Source: Methylotenera_A sp031381645 (GTDB lineage Bacteria; Pseudomonadota; Gammaproteobacteria; Burkholderiales; Methylophilaceae). Taken from it: a stretch of 10,281 nt of DNA. Made by a program: the position numbers and the translations under genes. The notes under the pieces are model-generated. The model saw nothing but the letters and a program-made list of their open reading frames with translations, was not told the origin of the DNA and did no database searches. This document shows, piece by piece, positions 1 through 5,526 of the stretch (positions are counted from its first letter, which is position 1; each line of letters starts with the position of its first letter). Where the stretch lies: contig JANMYB010000011.1 in the NCBI GenBank assembly GCA_031381645.1, forward strand, positions 1-10,281. The letters are read 5' to 3'.

Positions 1-1314
1 ATGAACCCAATGGATTTAAAACGCGGTATTGATAAAGCAGTGGTAGCGGCAGTTGCAAGCCTTAAAGAACAATCTAAAGATTGCACGACCAGCAAAGAAA
101 TCGCCCAAGTAGGCTCAATTTCAGCCAACTCTGATGAATCAATCGGCAAAATTATTGCTGATGCGATGGACAAAGTAGGTAAAGAAGGCGTGATTACGGT
201 TGAAGATGGTTCTGGTTTAGAAAGCGAGCTCGATATTGTAGAAGGTATGCAATTCGACCGTGGCTACCTATCACCCTACTTCATCAACAACGCAGAGCGC
301 CAAATTGCCTTGATGGATAATCCTTTAGTTTTACTGCATGACAAAAAAATCAGCAACATTCGCGATTTATTGCCAACCTTAGAGCAAGTGGCTAAATCTG
401 GCCGTCCGCTATTGATTATTGCCGAAGATATCGACGGTGAAGCCTTAGCAACCTTGGTTGTAAACAACATTCGCGGCATTTTAAAAACCACAGCAGTGAA
501 AGCGCCAGGCTTTGGTGACCGTCGTAAAGCCATGTTAGAAGATATCGCCATTTTAACTGGCGGTACCGTGATTGCAGATGAAGTTGGCTTAAAATTAGAA
601 AACGTGAAATTGGAAGATTTAGGTTCTGCCAAACGCATCGAAGTCGGCAAAGAAAACACTATCATCATTGATGGCGCAGGTGCCCAAGGCACGATTAAAT
701 CGCGCATTGCTCAAATTAAAGCGCAAATTGAAGAAGCAACAAGCGACTACGATAAAGAAAAACTGCAAGAACGTGTCGCTAAATTAGCTGGCGGTGTTGC
801 GGTGATTAAAGTGGGCGCGACCACTGAAATTGAAATGAAAGAGAAAAAAGCCCGTGTTGAGGATGCATTGCACGCAACCCGCGCTGCGGTAGAAGAGGGC
901 ATTGTAGCTGGCGGCGGCGTGGCACTCATTCGTGCTCGCGATGCTATTGCTAAAGTAAAAGGCGACAATCCAGACCAAGATGCAGGTGTAAAAATTGTGC
1001 TGCGCGCAGTAGAAGAACCATTACGCCAAATCGTTCAGAATGCTGGTGTTGAGCCTTCAGTAGTGGTGAACAACGTTGCGGCGAACAAAGGTAACTACGG
1101 CTACAACGCGGCCAATGAAACCTACGGTGACATGATCGATATGGGTATTCTTGACCCAACTAAAGTCACGCGTAGCGCATTGCAAAACGCGGCTTCAGTC
1201 GCTGGCTTAATGTTAACGACGGACTGTATGATTGCCGAACTACCTAAAGATGACGCACCAGCAATGGGTGGTGGGGATATGGGTGGGATGGGTGGCATGG
1301 GCGGGATGATGTAA
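1..1314 (+). CDS. groEL: Chaperonin GroEL, 5'-truncated by the window edge
   Basis: Large subunit of the GroEL/GroES (Hsp60) chaperonin, a cytosolic ATP-driven double ring that encloses non-native proteins. The visible 437 residues match the family from the MNPMDLKRGIDKAV segment to the end. Recognisable blocks are VEGMQFDRGYLSPYF, KAPGFGDRRKAM, EEATSDYDKEKLQERVAKL, EDALHATRAAVEEG, AGGGVALIR, GNYGYNAA, DMGILDPTKVTRSAL and the C-terminal GGM-rich tail ending MGGMM. The Asp of EDALHATR is window residue 288. In E. coli the catalytic Asp is 398, so about 110 N-terminal residues lie to the left and there is no net indel after that. The ATG at position 1 is therefore an internal methionine, not the start. 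groES would be expected just upstream, which cannot be seen here. The gene ends in its own hairpin and terminator region. Confidence 0.98.
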   Translation: MNPMDLKRGIDKAVVAAVASLKEQSKDCTTSKEIAQVGSISANSDESIGKIIADAMDKVGKEGVITVEDGSGLESELDIVEGMQFDRGYLSPYFINNAERQIALMDNPLVLLHDKKISNIRDLLPTLEQVAKSGRPLLIIAEDIDGEALATLVVNNIRGILKTTAVKAPGFGDRRKAMLEDIAILTGGTVIADEVGLKLENVKLEDLGSAKRIEVGKENTIIIDGAGAQGTIKSRIAQIKAQIEEATSDYDKEKLQERVAKLAGGVAVIKVGATTEIEMKEKKARVEDALHATRAAVEEGIVAGGGVALIRARDAIAKVKGDNPDQDAGVKIVLRAVEEPLRQIVQNAGVEPSVVVNNVAANKGNYGYNAANETYGDMIDMGILDPTKVTRSALQNAASVAGLMLTTDCMIAELPKDDAPAMGGGDMGGMGGMGGMM

Positions 1315-1439
1315 TTCCAATCTTAAGTTCTTCAGTGAGGCGTCGTTGGTTTCATCATTTGCTCCTTGCCGTACTAAACGTACTGTCTGCGTCGCAAATG
1401 ATTCACCGCCTAGCCTCACCATCGAATTGAAGCTGGAAT
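1314..1439. repeat. 126-nt imperfect inverted repeat immediately after groEL
   Basis: The element begins ATTCCA (1314-1319, overlapping the last base of the groEL stop codon) and ends with its complement TGGAAT (1434-1439). Further arms nest inside: GTGAGGC (1335-1341) with GCCTCAC (1413-1419), and ATCATTTGC (1354-1362) with GCAAATGAT (1394-1402). Between them the arms stay roughly aligned with mismatches. The centre has CGTAC repeated directly around TAAA. It lies in the groEL 3' UTR before the terminator and could fold into one long hairpin. Terminal inverted repeats plus nested dyads suggest a short dispersed repeat (REP/MITE-like), but only one copy is visible, so family status is inference. 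Confidence 0.55.
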
Positions 1440-1461
1440 GCCCTAAGTAGCATTCAAAAAC

Positions 1462-1488
1462 AAAACCTCGCTTCGGCGAGGTTTTTTT
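1462..1488 (+). terminator. Rho-independent terminator of groEL
   Basis: A perfect 10-bp stem, AAAACCTCGC (1462-1471) with GCGAGGTTTT (1476-1485), is closed by the very stable UUCG tetraloop. A run of seven T (1482-1488) overlaps the 3' arm. This is a canonical intrinsic terminator on the plus strand, placed to end groEL (presumably groES-groEL) transcription and isolate it from the next gene. The A-run on the 5' side means it could also work from the other strand, but no minus-strand gene needs it. Confidence 0.93.
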
Positions 1489-1503
1489 ATTACTCAGTGT
1501 TAT

Positions 1504-1532
1504 TTGACGCAAAGTAACCCATCAATTAGGAT
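1504..1532 (+). promoter_or_regulatory. Candidate sigma70 promoter for the HEPN-like gene
   Basis: TTGACG (1504-1509, five of six to the -35 consensus) lies 17 nt from TAGGAT (1527-1532, four of six to the -10 consensus). Transcription would start near 1539, about 25 nt before the ATG at 1564, just downstream of the groEL terminator. The call rests only on sequence match and position. Confidence 0.4.
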
Positions 1533-1553
1533 GACTATTTTACGTTATGCTAT

Positions 1554-1593
1554 AAGGACAGTTATGAGTTACGACGAACATGATGCTGCATGA
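1554..1593 (+). pseudogene. Displaced original start: RBS plus 9-codon ORF cut off by a frameshift
   Basis: AAGGA (1554-1558) sits 5 nt before ATG at 1564, the best ribosome binding site near the HEPN-like gene. That ATG opens MSYDEHDAA and hits TGA at 1591-1593. Removing one copy of the adjacent 10-bp duplication makes the frame continue as MSYDEHDAAMDDFYDRISEE into the downstream protein, so this is most likely the ancestral start. As the sequence stands it encodes only a 9-residue leader that overlaps the downstream ORF beginning at 1580, which could allow translational coupling. Confidence 0.6.
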
Positions 1594-1600
1594 TGCTGCA
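1579..1600 (+). repeat. 10-bp tandem duplication (CATGATGCTG x2, then CA)
   Basis: CATGATGCTG occurs twice in a row (1579-1588 and 1589-1598) and is followed by CA, so the tract spans 22 nt. The unit length is not a multiple of three, so gain or loss of a copy shifts the reading frame. It lies at the start of the HEPN-like gene and separates a good ribosome binding site and ATG from the rest of the frame. The sequence cannot show whether it is a fixed mutation, a phase-variable tract or an assembly error. Confidence 0.9.
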
Positions 1601-2203
1601 ATGGATGATTTTTATGATCGTATAAGTGAGGAATTGTTTCCTGAGCATAAAGAAATTGCTATAGAGCAATTCATTACGGAAAGAATGCAATCATATTTTT
1701 TACAGAACCCCAATATAATAAAAACTCCCATGGAGTGTTCTAATCACGGCAATGAGCTGATGGAGCTATCACCTCAATGCTCTCTTGTAATGTACACAAC
1801 AGCAATAGAACTTTATCTAAAATCGGTGCTACTAAAGCCTGTTTTATTCGGCATGGTTCATAATGAAAATATTGCCGCATTAATCGTAGAGTCATCTACT
1901 GGGCAAAGTGGGTTCAGTCGTTACAACAAACTATTAAGTGCATTATGTTTGCATGCAGCTAATGTTGATCTTTCATCAATAAAAGGCATGCAAAACAAAC
2001 CAATATTAAAAGAAGCTGAAGAAATTCAACTTGTTAGAAATAATGTGGTTCATAAAGGTTACAAAGCTACGTCAGCTGAAATGGGCAAGGCAAAAAATAT
2101 AGCTTATCTTATGCTCATGGAAGTCGTTGAGCCTGTGTTAAACAATTTAGAGCTAGTAATATCAAGCAATGAATCAGGGCACTGTATAGCCAAAGCCAAG
2201 TAG
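1580..2203 (+). CDS. HEPN-like protein with RX4H motif; start region frameshifted
   Basis: A predicted cytosolic, mostly helical protein of 207 aa with no signal peptide or membrane segment. Two blocks resemble the HEPN fold: an N-terminal helix TTAIELYLKSVLL (about 73-85), and EIQLVRNNVVHKGYK (148-162) followed by a long helix to about 193. RNNVVH (R153-H158) fits the RX4-6H motif that forms the RNase active site in HEPN nucleases of toxin-antitoxin, abortive-infection and CRISPR-linked proteins. RNase activity is inference; some HEPN proteins are non-catalytic. The gene looks more A+T-rich than groEL and ung, hinting at acquisition. The ATG at 1580 lacks a good RBS; ATG at 1583 and 1601 are alternatives, and the ancestral start was probably 1564. 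The stop is 8 nt before ung, so the two may be cotranscribed. No antitoxin-like partner is visible beside it. Confidence 0.72.
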   Translation: MMLHDAAMDDFYDRISEELFPEHKEIAIEQFITERMQSYFLQNPNIIKTPMECSNHGNELMELSPQCSLVMYTTAIELYLKSVLLKPVLFGMVHNENIAALIVESSTGQSGFSRYNKLLSALCLHAANVDLSSIKGMQNKPILKEAEEIQLVRNNVVHKGYKATSAEMGKAKNIAYLMLMEVVEPVLNNLELVISSNESGHCIAKAK

Positions 2204-2211
2204 ATAAAGTG

Positions 2212-2916
2212 ATGACAACTACAAATAATGAAAAACCCGGTCAACTTCACTCCTCATGGCTGGCTGTCATCGGCGATGAACTCGAGAAGCCTTATATGCA
2301 GGCTCTACGCGATTTTCTTAAGCAAGAAAAAGCGGCTGGCAAAGTGATTTATCCACCTAGCCCTTTGATTTTTAATTCGTTTAATCACACGCCTTTTGAT
2401 AAAGTTAGAGTCGTGATTATTGGGCAAGATCCTTACCATGGCCAAGATAAAGGCCAGCCTCAGGCACACGGTTTAAGTTTTTCTGTGCCGAAAGGTATAA
2501 CCCCACCACCATCGTTAGTGAATATTTTTAAGGAAATTGCGTCTGATTTAAATATCAACATGGGTCGAAATGGTGATTTAACGCCGTGGGCAGAACAAGG
2601 TGTATTGTTGTTGAATGCCACGCTGACGGTAGAACAGGGCAAAGCAGGAGCTCATCAGGGCAAAGGCTGGGAGGCATTTACAGATGCCGCCATCACTGCA
2701 TTGAACCAGCATCGTGAAGGATTGGTATTTGTATTATGGGGCAGTTATGCGCAGAAAAAAGGTGATGTGATTGATGGGAAGCGGCATTTGGTACTTAAAT
2801 CCGTTCACCCATCGCCTTTGTCAGCGCATCGTGGTTTTTTTGGTAATCATCAATTTTCTACGATTAATCAGTATTTAATGAGGCAAGGTCAAACGCCGAT
2901 TGATTGGCAACTTTAA
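2212..2916 (+). CDS. ung: Uracil-DNA glycosylase (family 1)
   Basis: Hydrolyses the N-glycosidic bond of uracil in DNA, leaving an abasic site for base-excision repair of deaminated cytosine or misincorporated dUMP. At 234 aa it is close to the family size (E. coli 229). Visible motifs, numbered from ATG 2212: water-activating loop GQDPYHG (71-77, catalytic Asp73), the PPPSLVNIFKEI block (98-109), GVLLLNATLTVEQGKAGAH (130-148), VLWGSYAQKK (174-183) and the DNA-intercalation loop HPSPLSAHRGFFG (199-211, catalytic His199). GTG at 2209 is in frame directly before the ATG and is an alternative start; the RBS is weak either way. It follows the HEPN-like gene by 8 nt with no terminator between. No clear plus-strand terminator follows. 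Confidence 0.97.
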   Translation: MTTTNNEKPGQLHSSWLAVIGDELEKPYMQALRDFLKQEKAAGKVIYPPSPLIFNSFNHTPFDKVRVVIIGQDPYHGQDKGQPQAHGLSFSVPKGITPPPSLVNIFKEIASDLNINMGRNGDLTPWAEQGVLLLNATLTVEQGKAGAHQGKGWEAFTDAAITALNQHREGLVFVLWGSYAQKKGDVIDGKRHLVLKSVHPSPLSAHRGFFGNHQFSTINQYLMRQGQTPIDWQL

Positions 2917-2940
2917 TGATTCAGCTTTACTTCACAATTC

Positions 2941-2954
2941 AAACCGAACGGTTT
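2941..2954. promoter_or_regulatory. Operator-like palindrome AAACCGAACGGTTT
   Basis: A perfect 6-bp dyad, AAACCG and CGGTTT, is separated by two bases, 25 nt after the ung stop. The ACCGnnCGGT core resembles operators of TetR-family repressors. No T-run follows, so it is not an intrinsic terminator. No regulator gene is nearby, and chance occurrence cannot be excluded. Confidence 0.25.
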
Positions 2955-3011
2955 AAATAGCACAACAAACCGCTTGTCATCTGGTTACAGTTGGTTTACA
3001 GTTCGATGCAA

Positions 3012-3028
3012 GTCAGTTACAAACTGAC
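3012..3028. repeat. Small perfect hairpin GTCAGTT-ACA-AACTGAC
   Basis: A 7-bp perfect stem with a 3-nt loop lies between ung and the terminator hairpin at 3036-3070. It has no U-tract. On the minus strand it lies just beyond the terminator; on the plus strand it could cap the 3' end of an ung transcript. Its function is unknown. Confidence 0.4.
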
Positions 3029-3035
3029 AAAGCCC

Positions 3036-3070
3036 AAAAAAAGCCCCGATTAAGGGGAATAAATCGGGGC
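3036..3070 (-). terminator. Intrinsic terminator, minus strand, of the putative sRNA
   Basis: On the minus strand a 9-bp perfect stem, GCCCCGATT (3043-3051 on plus) with AATCGGGGC (3062-3070), encloses a 10-nt loop. Seven T follow it (A-run 3036-3042 on plus). G+C-rich stem plus U-tract is the canonical form. On the plus strand the hairpin has no downstream T-run, so it does not serve ung. Confidence 0.8.
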
Positions 3071-3196
3071 AAAATGCCTCATCGTCTAAGGCTTCCGCTC
3101 AGGGAGGAAAGAAGCGGAAAGATAGCAAAGTCTGAACTTCGCCGTCATGCAAGTTCAGACTTATCCTGTTTGGCTTAGTTCCAACTATTTCACACT
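3036..3196 (-). ncRNA. Putative small RNA upstream of uvrD, minus strand
   Basis: Read on the minus strand, this stretch holds three hairpins and ends in an intrinsic terminator, although no minus-strand protein gene lies to its right that would need one. Hairpin 1 (3128-3162) is a perfect 12-bp stem, AAGTCTGAACTT with AAGTTCAGACTT, and an 11-nt loop. Hairpin 2 (3093-3119) has a 7-bp stem and a 13-nt loop reading UCUUUCCUCCCUG, containing CCUCC, the complement of a Shine-Dalgarno core. Hairpin 3 is the terminator. The order of stem, C/U-rich exposed loop and terminator is typical of trans-acting sRNAs that mask ribosome binding sites. The 5' end near 3196 is a guess from a weak TATTAG -10-like box (3203-3208 on the complement). 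I do not recognise an Rfam family. No ORF with an RBS is seen. Confidence 0.5.
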
Positions 3197-3225
3197 TTTT
3201 TTCTAATAGTTTTGAGCACATCCCA

Positions 3226-3241
3226 TGCGATAATATCGCTA
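3226..3241 (+). promoter_or_regulatory. Extended -10 promoter candidate for a leaderless uvrD transcript
   Basis: TG-C-GATAAT (3226-3234) matches an extended -10 element (TGn followed by a hexamer five of six to TATAAT). The hexamer ends 6 nt before the uvrD ATG, so transcription would begin at or within a base or two of that A. No good -35 lies at the right distance, which extended -10 promoters tolerate. The same bases form a perfect 13-bp dyad, GCGATA-A-TATCGC (3227-3239), which could also be a repressor site. It does not look like a LexA box. Confidence 0.4.
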
Positions 3242-5445
3242 TGGAAACTCAGCCTTCTCTCCTCACTGGACTTAATAATAAGCAGCTCGAAGCAGTCACC
3301 CTACCGCACCAATCCGCACTCATATTGGCGGGCGCGGGCAGCGGAAAAACACGCGTGTTGACGACTAGAATTGCTTGGTTGATTCAAACCGAGCAGATTT
3401 CACCCATGGGTTTAATGGCGGTGACGTTTACCAATAAAGCTGCCAAAGAAATGCTGACGCGGCTTACAAGTATGCTACCAATCAATACGCGCGGCATGTG
3501 GGCTGGTACTTTTCATGGTTTATGTAATCGCTTGCTGCGCGCGCACCACCGCGAGGCGGGCTTGCCTAGCACCTTCCAAATTTTAGATACTTCAGACCAG
3601 CTTTCTGCGATTAAACGCGTGATGAAAGCCATGAATGTGGACGACGAAAAATTTGTGCCTAAGCAAGTGCAAGGCTATATTAATAGCTGTAAAGAAGAGG
3701 GTTTGCGCGCGCATACGGTGGATGCTTATGATGACCACAGCAAAAAAATGTGCGAAATTTTTGAGGAGTACGACAAACAATGTAACCGTGAAGGCGTGGC
3801 CGATTTTGCCGAACTTTTATTGCGTTGTTACGAGCTATTAGAGCGCGATGCGCGCATTCGTGAACATTACCAAAGTCGTTTCAAATACATACTGGTGGAT
3901 GAGTTTCAAGATACCAATCGACTGCAATATTTATGGCTAAAATTATTGGCGGGCAAAGAAAATTGCATGTTTGCAGTAGGTGATGATGACCAATCGATTT
4001 ATGGCTTTCGCGGTGCGCGCGTCGGTAACATGAAAGATTTTGAGCGCGATTTTAAAGTGCAAAATATTGTAAAGCTCGAAGAAAACTATCGTAGTCACAG
4101 CAATATTTTAGATGCGGCGAACGCGATTATTTCTCACAACCAAAATCGACTTGGCAAAAACTTATGGACGTCGGCAGGTGCTGGCGAGCCTGTAAGAGTC
4201 TATGAAGCTTATAACGACACCGATGAAGCGCAATTTATTGTTGACGAAGTAAAAATGCTGCAAAGTGAAGGCACACCGCTGGCAGATATGGCGCTACTCT
4301 ATCGCAGTAACGCGCAATCGCGTATTTTGGAACATGCCTTATTTTCGGCCAACCTGCCCTACCGCGTGTATGGTGGTTTGCGCTTTTTTGAGCGCGCAGA
4401 AATTAAACATGCACTCGCTTATATGCGCCTCATTGCCAATGCCAATGACGACACTGCGCTGTTGCGGGTGATTAACTTTCCTGCACGTGGCATCGGTGCC
4501 CGAAGCTTAGAACAACTGCAGGAAGGCGCACGCCAAAACGAATGTAGCTTGTGGCAAGCTGCTGTGAATAAAGTAGGTAATGGCAAACCTGGTGGCAAAG
4601 GCATTGAAGGTTTTGTGCATTTAATCCGTGAGATGACCGACCAAGCGTATGGTATTACCTTATCAGAGGTTGCCGAGTTAGCCACCACCCTATCTGGCCT
4701 TAAAGTACATTACGAGAATGATAAAGACGGTGAAGACAGACTAGAAAACTTAGCGGAACTCATCACCGCCACCGTCGCGTTTACCAACCAAGATTTTGGC
4801 AACCACAACAATGTGGATGGGGACGAACCGCAAGATTTAATGACGCAATTTTTAACACATGCCAGCCTTGAAGCAGGCGACCATCAAGCCACCATTGGCT
4901 ACGATGCGCTGCAACTGATGACGGTACATGCGTCTAAGGGCTTAGAATTTAAAGCGGTGTTTATTAGCGGCCTAGAAGAAGGTTTATGCCCACATGAAAA
5001 TAGCGCCAGCGAAACGGGTGGACTAGAAGAAGAACGTCGCTTGATGTATGTGGCTGTCACGCGTGCACGCCAGCGCTTATACCTAAGCCATGCGCAAAGC
5101 CGCATGCTACACGGACAAGTGCGCTATGGAATTCCATCACGCTTTTTAGATGAAATACCCGAAGCTTTGTTAAAGCGCCTTAACAGCAAACCGATTGCCA
5201 AAAATTATGCCACGGGCGGCGACTATCAATTCACTTCTCGCCAAGCGCCATCGCACCAAGTTGCGCCATCTCAAGCCAACAACTACCCTTTTAAAATTGG
5301 CTCTAGCGTACGCCATGCCAAATTTGGCGAAGGCGTAGTGGTGACTTACGAAGGCAATGGCGAAAATTTAGTGATTAAAATTAACTTTGGCAACCAAGGT
5401 TTAAAAACACTAGCGATGGAATATGCCCGACTTGAGAAAGTATGA
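3241..5445 (+). CDS. uvrD: DNA helicase II, UvrD (superfamily 1A)
   Basis: A 3'-5' ATP-dependent helicase that removes the incised oligonucleotide and UvrC in nucleotide-excision repair and unwinds DNA in mismatch repair. All SF1A motifs are visible: Walker A GAGSGKT (31-37), motif Ia MAVTFTNKAAKEM, Walker B DEFQDTN (220-226), motif III GDDDQSIYGFRGA (247-259), motif IV EENYRSHSNIL (about 280-290), motif V QLMTVHASKGLEF (558-570) and motif VI MYVAVTRARQRL (602-613). The C-terminal block from FKIGSSVRHAKFGEGVV to the end is the Tudor-like domain typical of UvrD/PcrA and absent from Rep, which favours UvrD. Its 734 aa is the normal length. ATG 3241 is the first start candidate in frame and places Walker A normally. 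No Shine-Dalgarno precedes it. The gene converges with the membrane-protein gene on its right. Confidence 0.97.
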   Translation: METQPSLLTGLNNKQLEAVTLPHQSALILAGAGSGKTRVLTTRIAWLIQTEQISPMGLMAVTFTNKAAKEMLTRLTSMLPINTRGMWAGTFHGLCNRLLRAHHREAGLPSTFQILDTSDQLSAIKRVMKAMNVDDEKFVPKQVQGYINSCKEEGLRAHTVDAYDDHSKKMCEIFEEYDKQCNREGVADFAELLLRCYELLERDARIREHYQSRFKYILVDEFQDTNRLQYLWLKLLAGKENCMFAVGDDDQSIYGFRGARVGNMKDFERDFKVQNIVKLEENYRSHSNILDAANAIISHNQNRLGKNLWTSAGAGEPVRVYEAYNDTDEAQFIVDEVKMLQSEGTPLADMALLYRSNAQSRILEHALFSANLPYRVYGGLRFFERAEIKHALAYMRLIANANDDTALLRVINFPARGIGARSLEQLQEGARQNECSLWQAAVNKVGNGKPGGKGIEGFVHLIREMTDQAYGITLSEVAELATTLSGLKVHYENDKDGEDRLENLAELITATVAFTNQDFGNHNNVDGDEPQDLMTQFLTHASLEAGDHQATIGYDALQLMTVHASKGLEFKAVFISGLEEGLCPHENSASETGGLEEERRLMYVAVTRARQRLYLSHAQSRMLHGQVRYGIPSRFLDEIPEALLKRLNSKPIAKNYATGGDYQFTSRQAPSHQVAPSQANNYPFKIGSSVRHAKFGEGVVVTYEGNGENLVIKINFGNQGLKTLAMEYARLEKV

Positions 5446-5495
5446 GCAAAAAAATATTAAAAAATATGCTCTGAGAGGCAATATCCATACGAGTT

Positions 5496-5526
5496 GCAGC
5501 ATAAGCTATTTTAGCGCTTATGCTGC
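5496..5526. terminator. Strong hairpin between convergent uvrD and membrane-protein genes
   Basis: A perfect 11-bp stem, GCAGCATAAGC (5496-5506) with GCTTATGCTGC (5516-5526), encloses a 9-nt loop. The stop codon of the minus-strand gene (5518-5520) is inside the right arm. The position suggests a shared bidirectional transcript end. There is no U-tract directly after it on either strand; on the minus strand T-rich sequence comes only about 30 nt later (5449-5464). It may stop transcription poorly by itself, or protect 3' ends or act with Rho. Confidence 0.5.

Noticed and set aside
1..3. ATG at position 1 as the groEL start
   Set aside because: The sequence from here equals about residue 111 of GroEL; the catalytic Asp aligns with position 398 only if about 110 residues are missing upstream.
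276..707. Minus-strand 143-codon ORF inside groEL
   Set aside because: It is entirely antisense to conserved groEL sequence, with composition expected of a shadow frame. The same applies to the other overlapping frames in groEL, ung, uvrD, the membrane-protein gene, thrB and polA.
1240..1512. Minus-strand 90-codon ORF across the groEL end, inverted repeat and terminator
   Set aside because: It runs through the terminator hairpin, the inverted repeat and the antisense of the groEL GGM tail. It has no RBS and no recognisable protein character; the frame is open only because of the repeats.
3043..3070. Hairpin as the plus-strand terminator of ung
   Set aside because: The sequence after it on the plus strand (CAAAATGCC) has no T-run; the seven-base U-tract exists only on the minus strand.
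3101..3120. AGGGAGG on the plus strand as a ribosome binding site for a small gene
   Set aside because: No ATG, GTG or TTG with an open frame follows at a suitable distance. The bases are better explained as the loop and arm of a minus-strand hairpin.
3181..3240. LexA-type SOS box upstream of uvrD
   Set aside because: uvrD is SOS-controlled in E. coli, but I see no CTGT-N8-ACAG dyad here; the only dyad is the short GCGATA/TATCGC.
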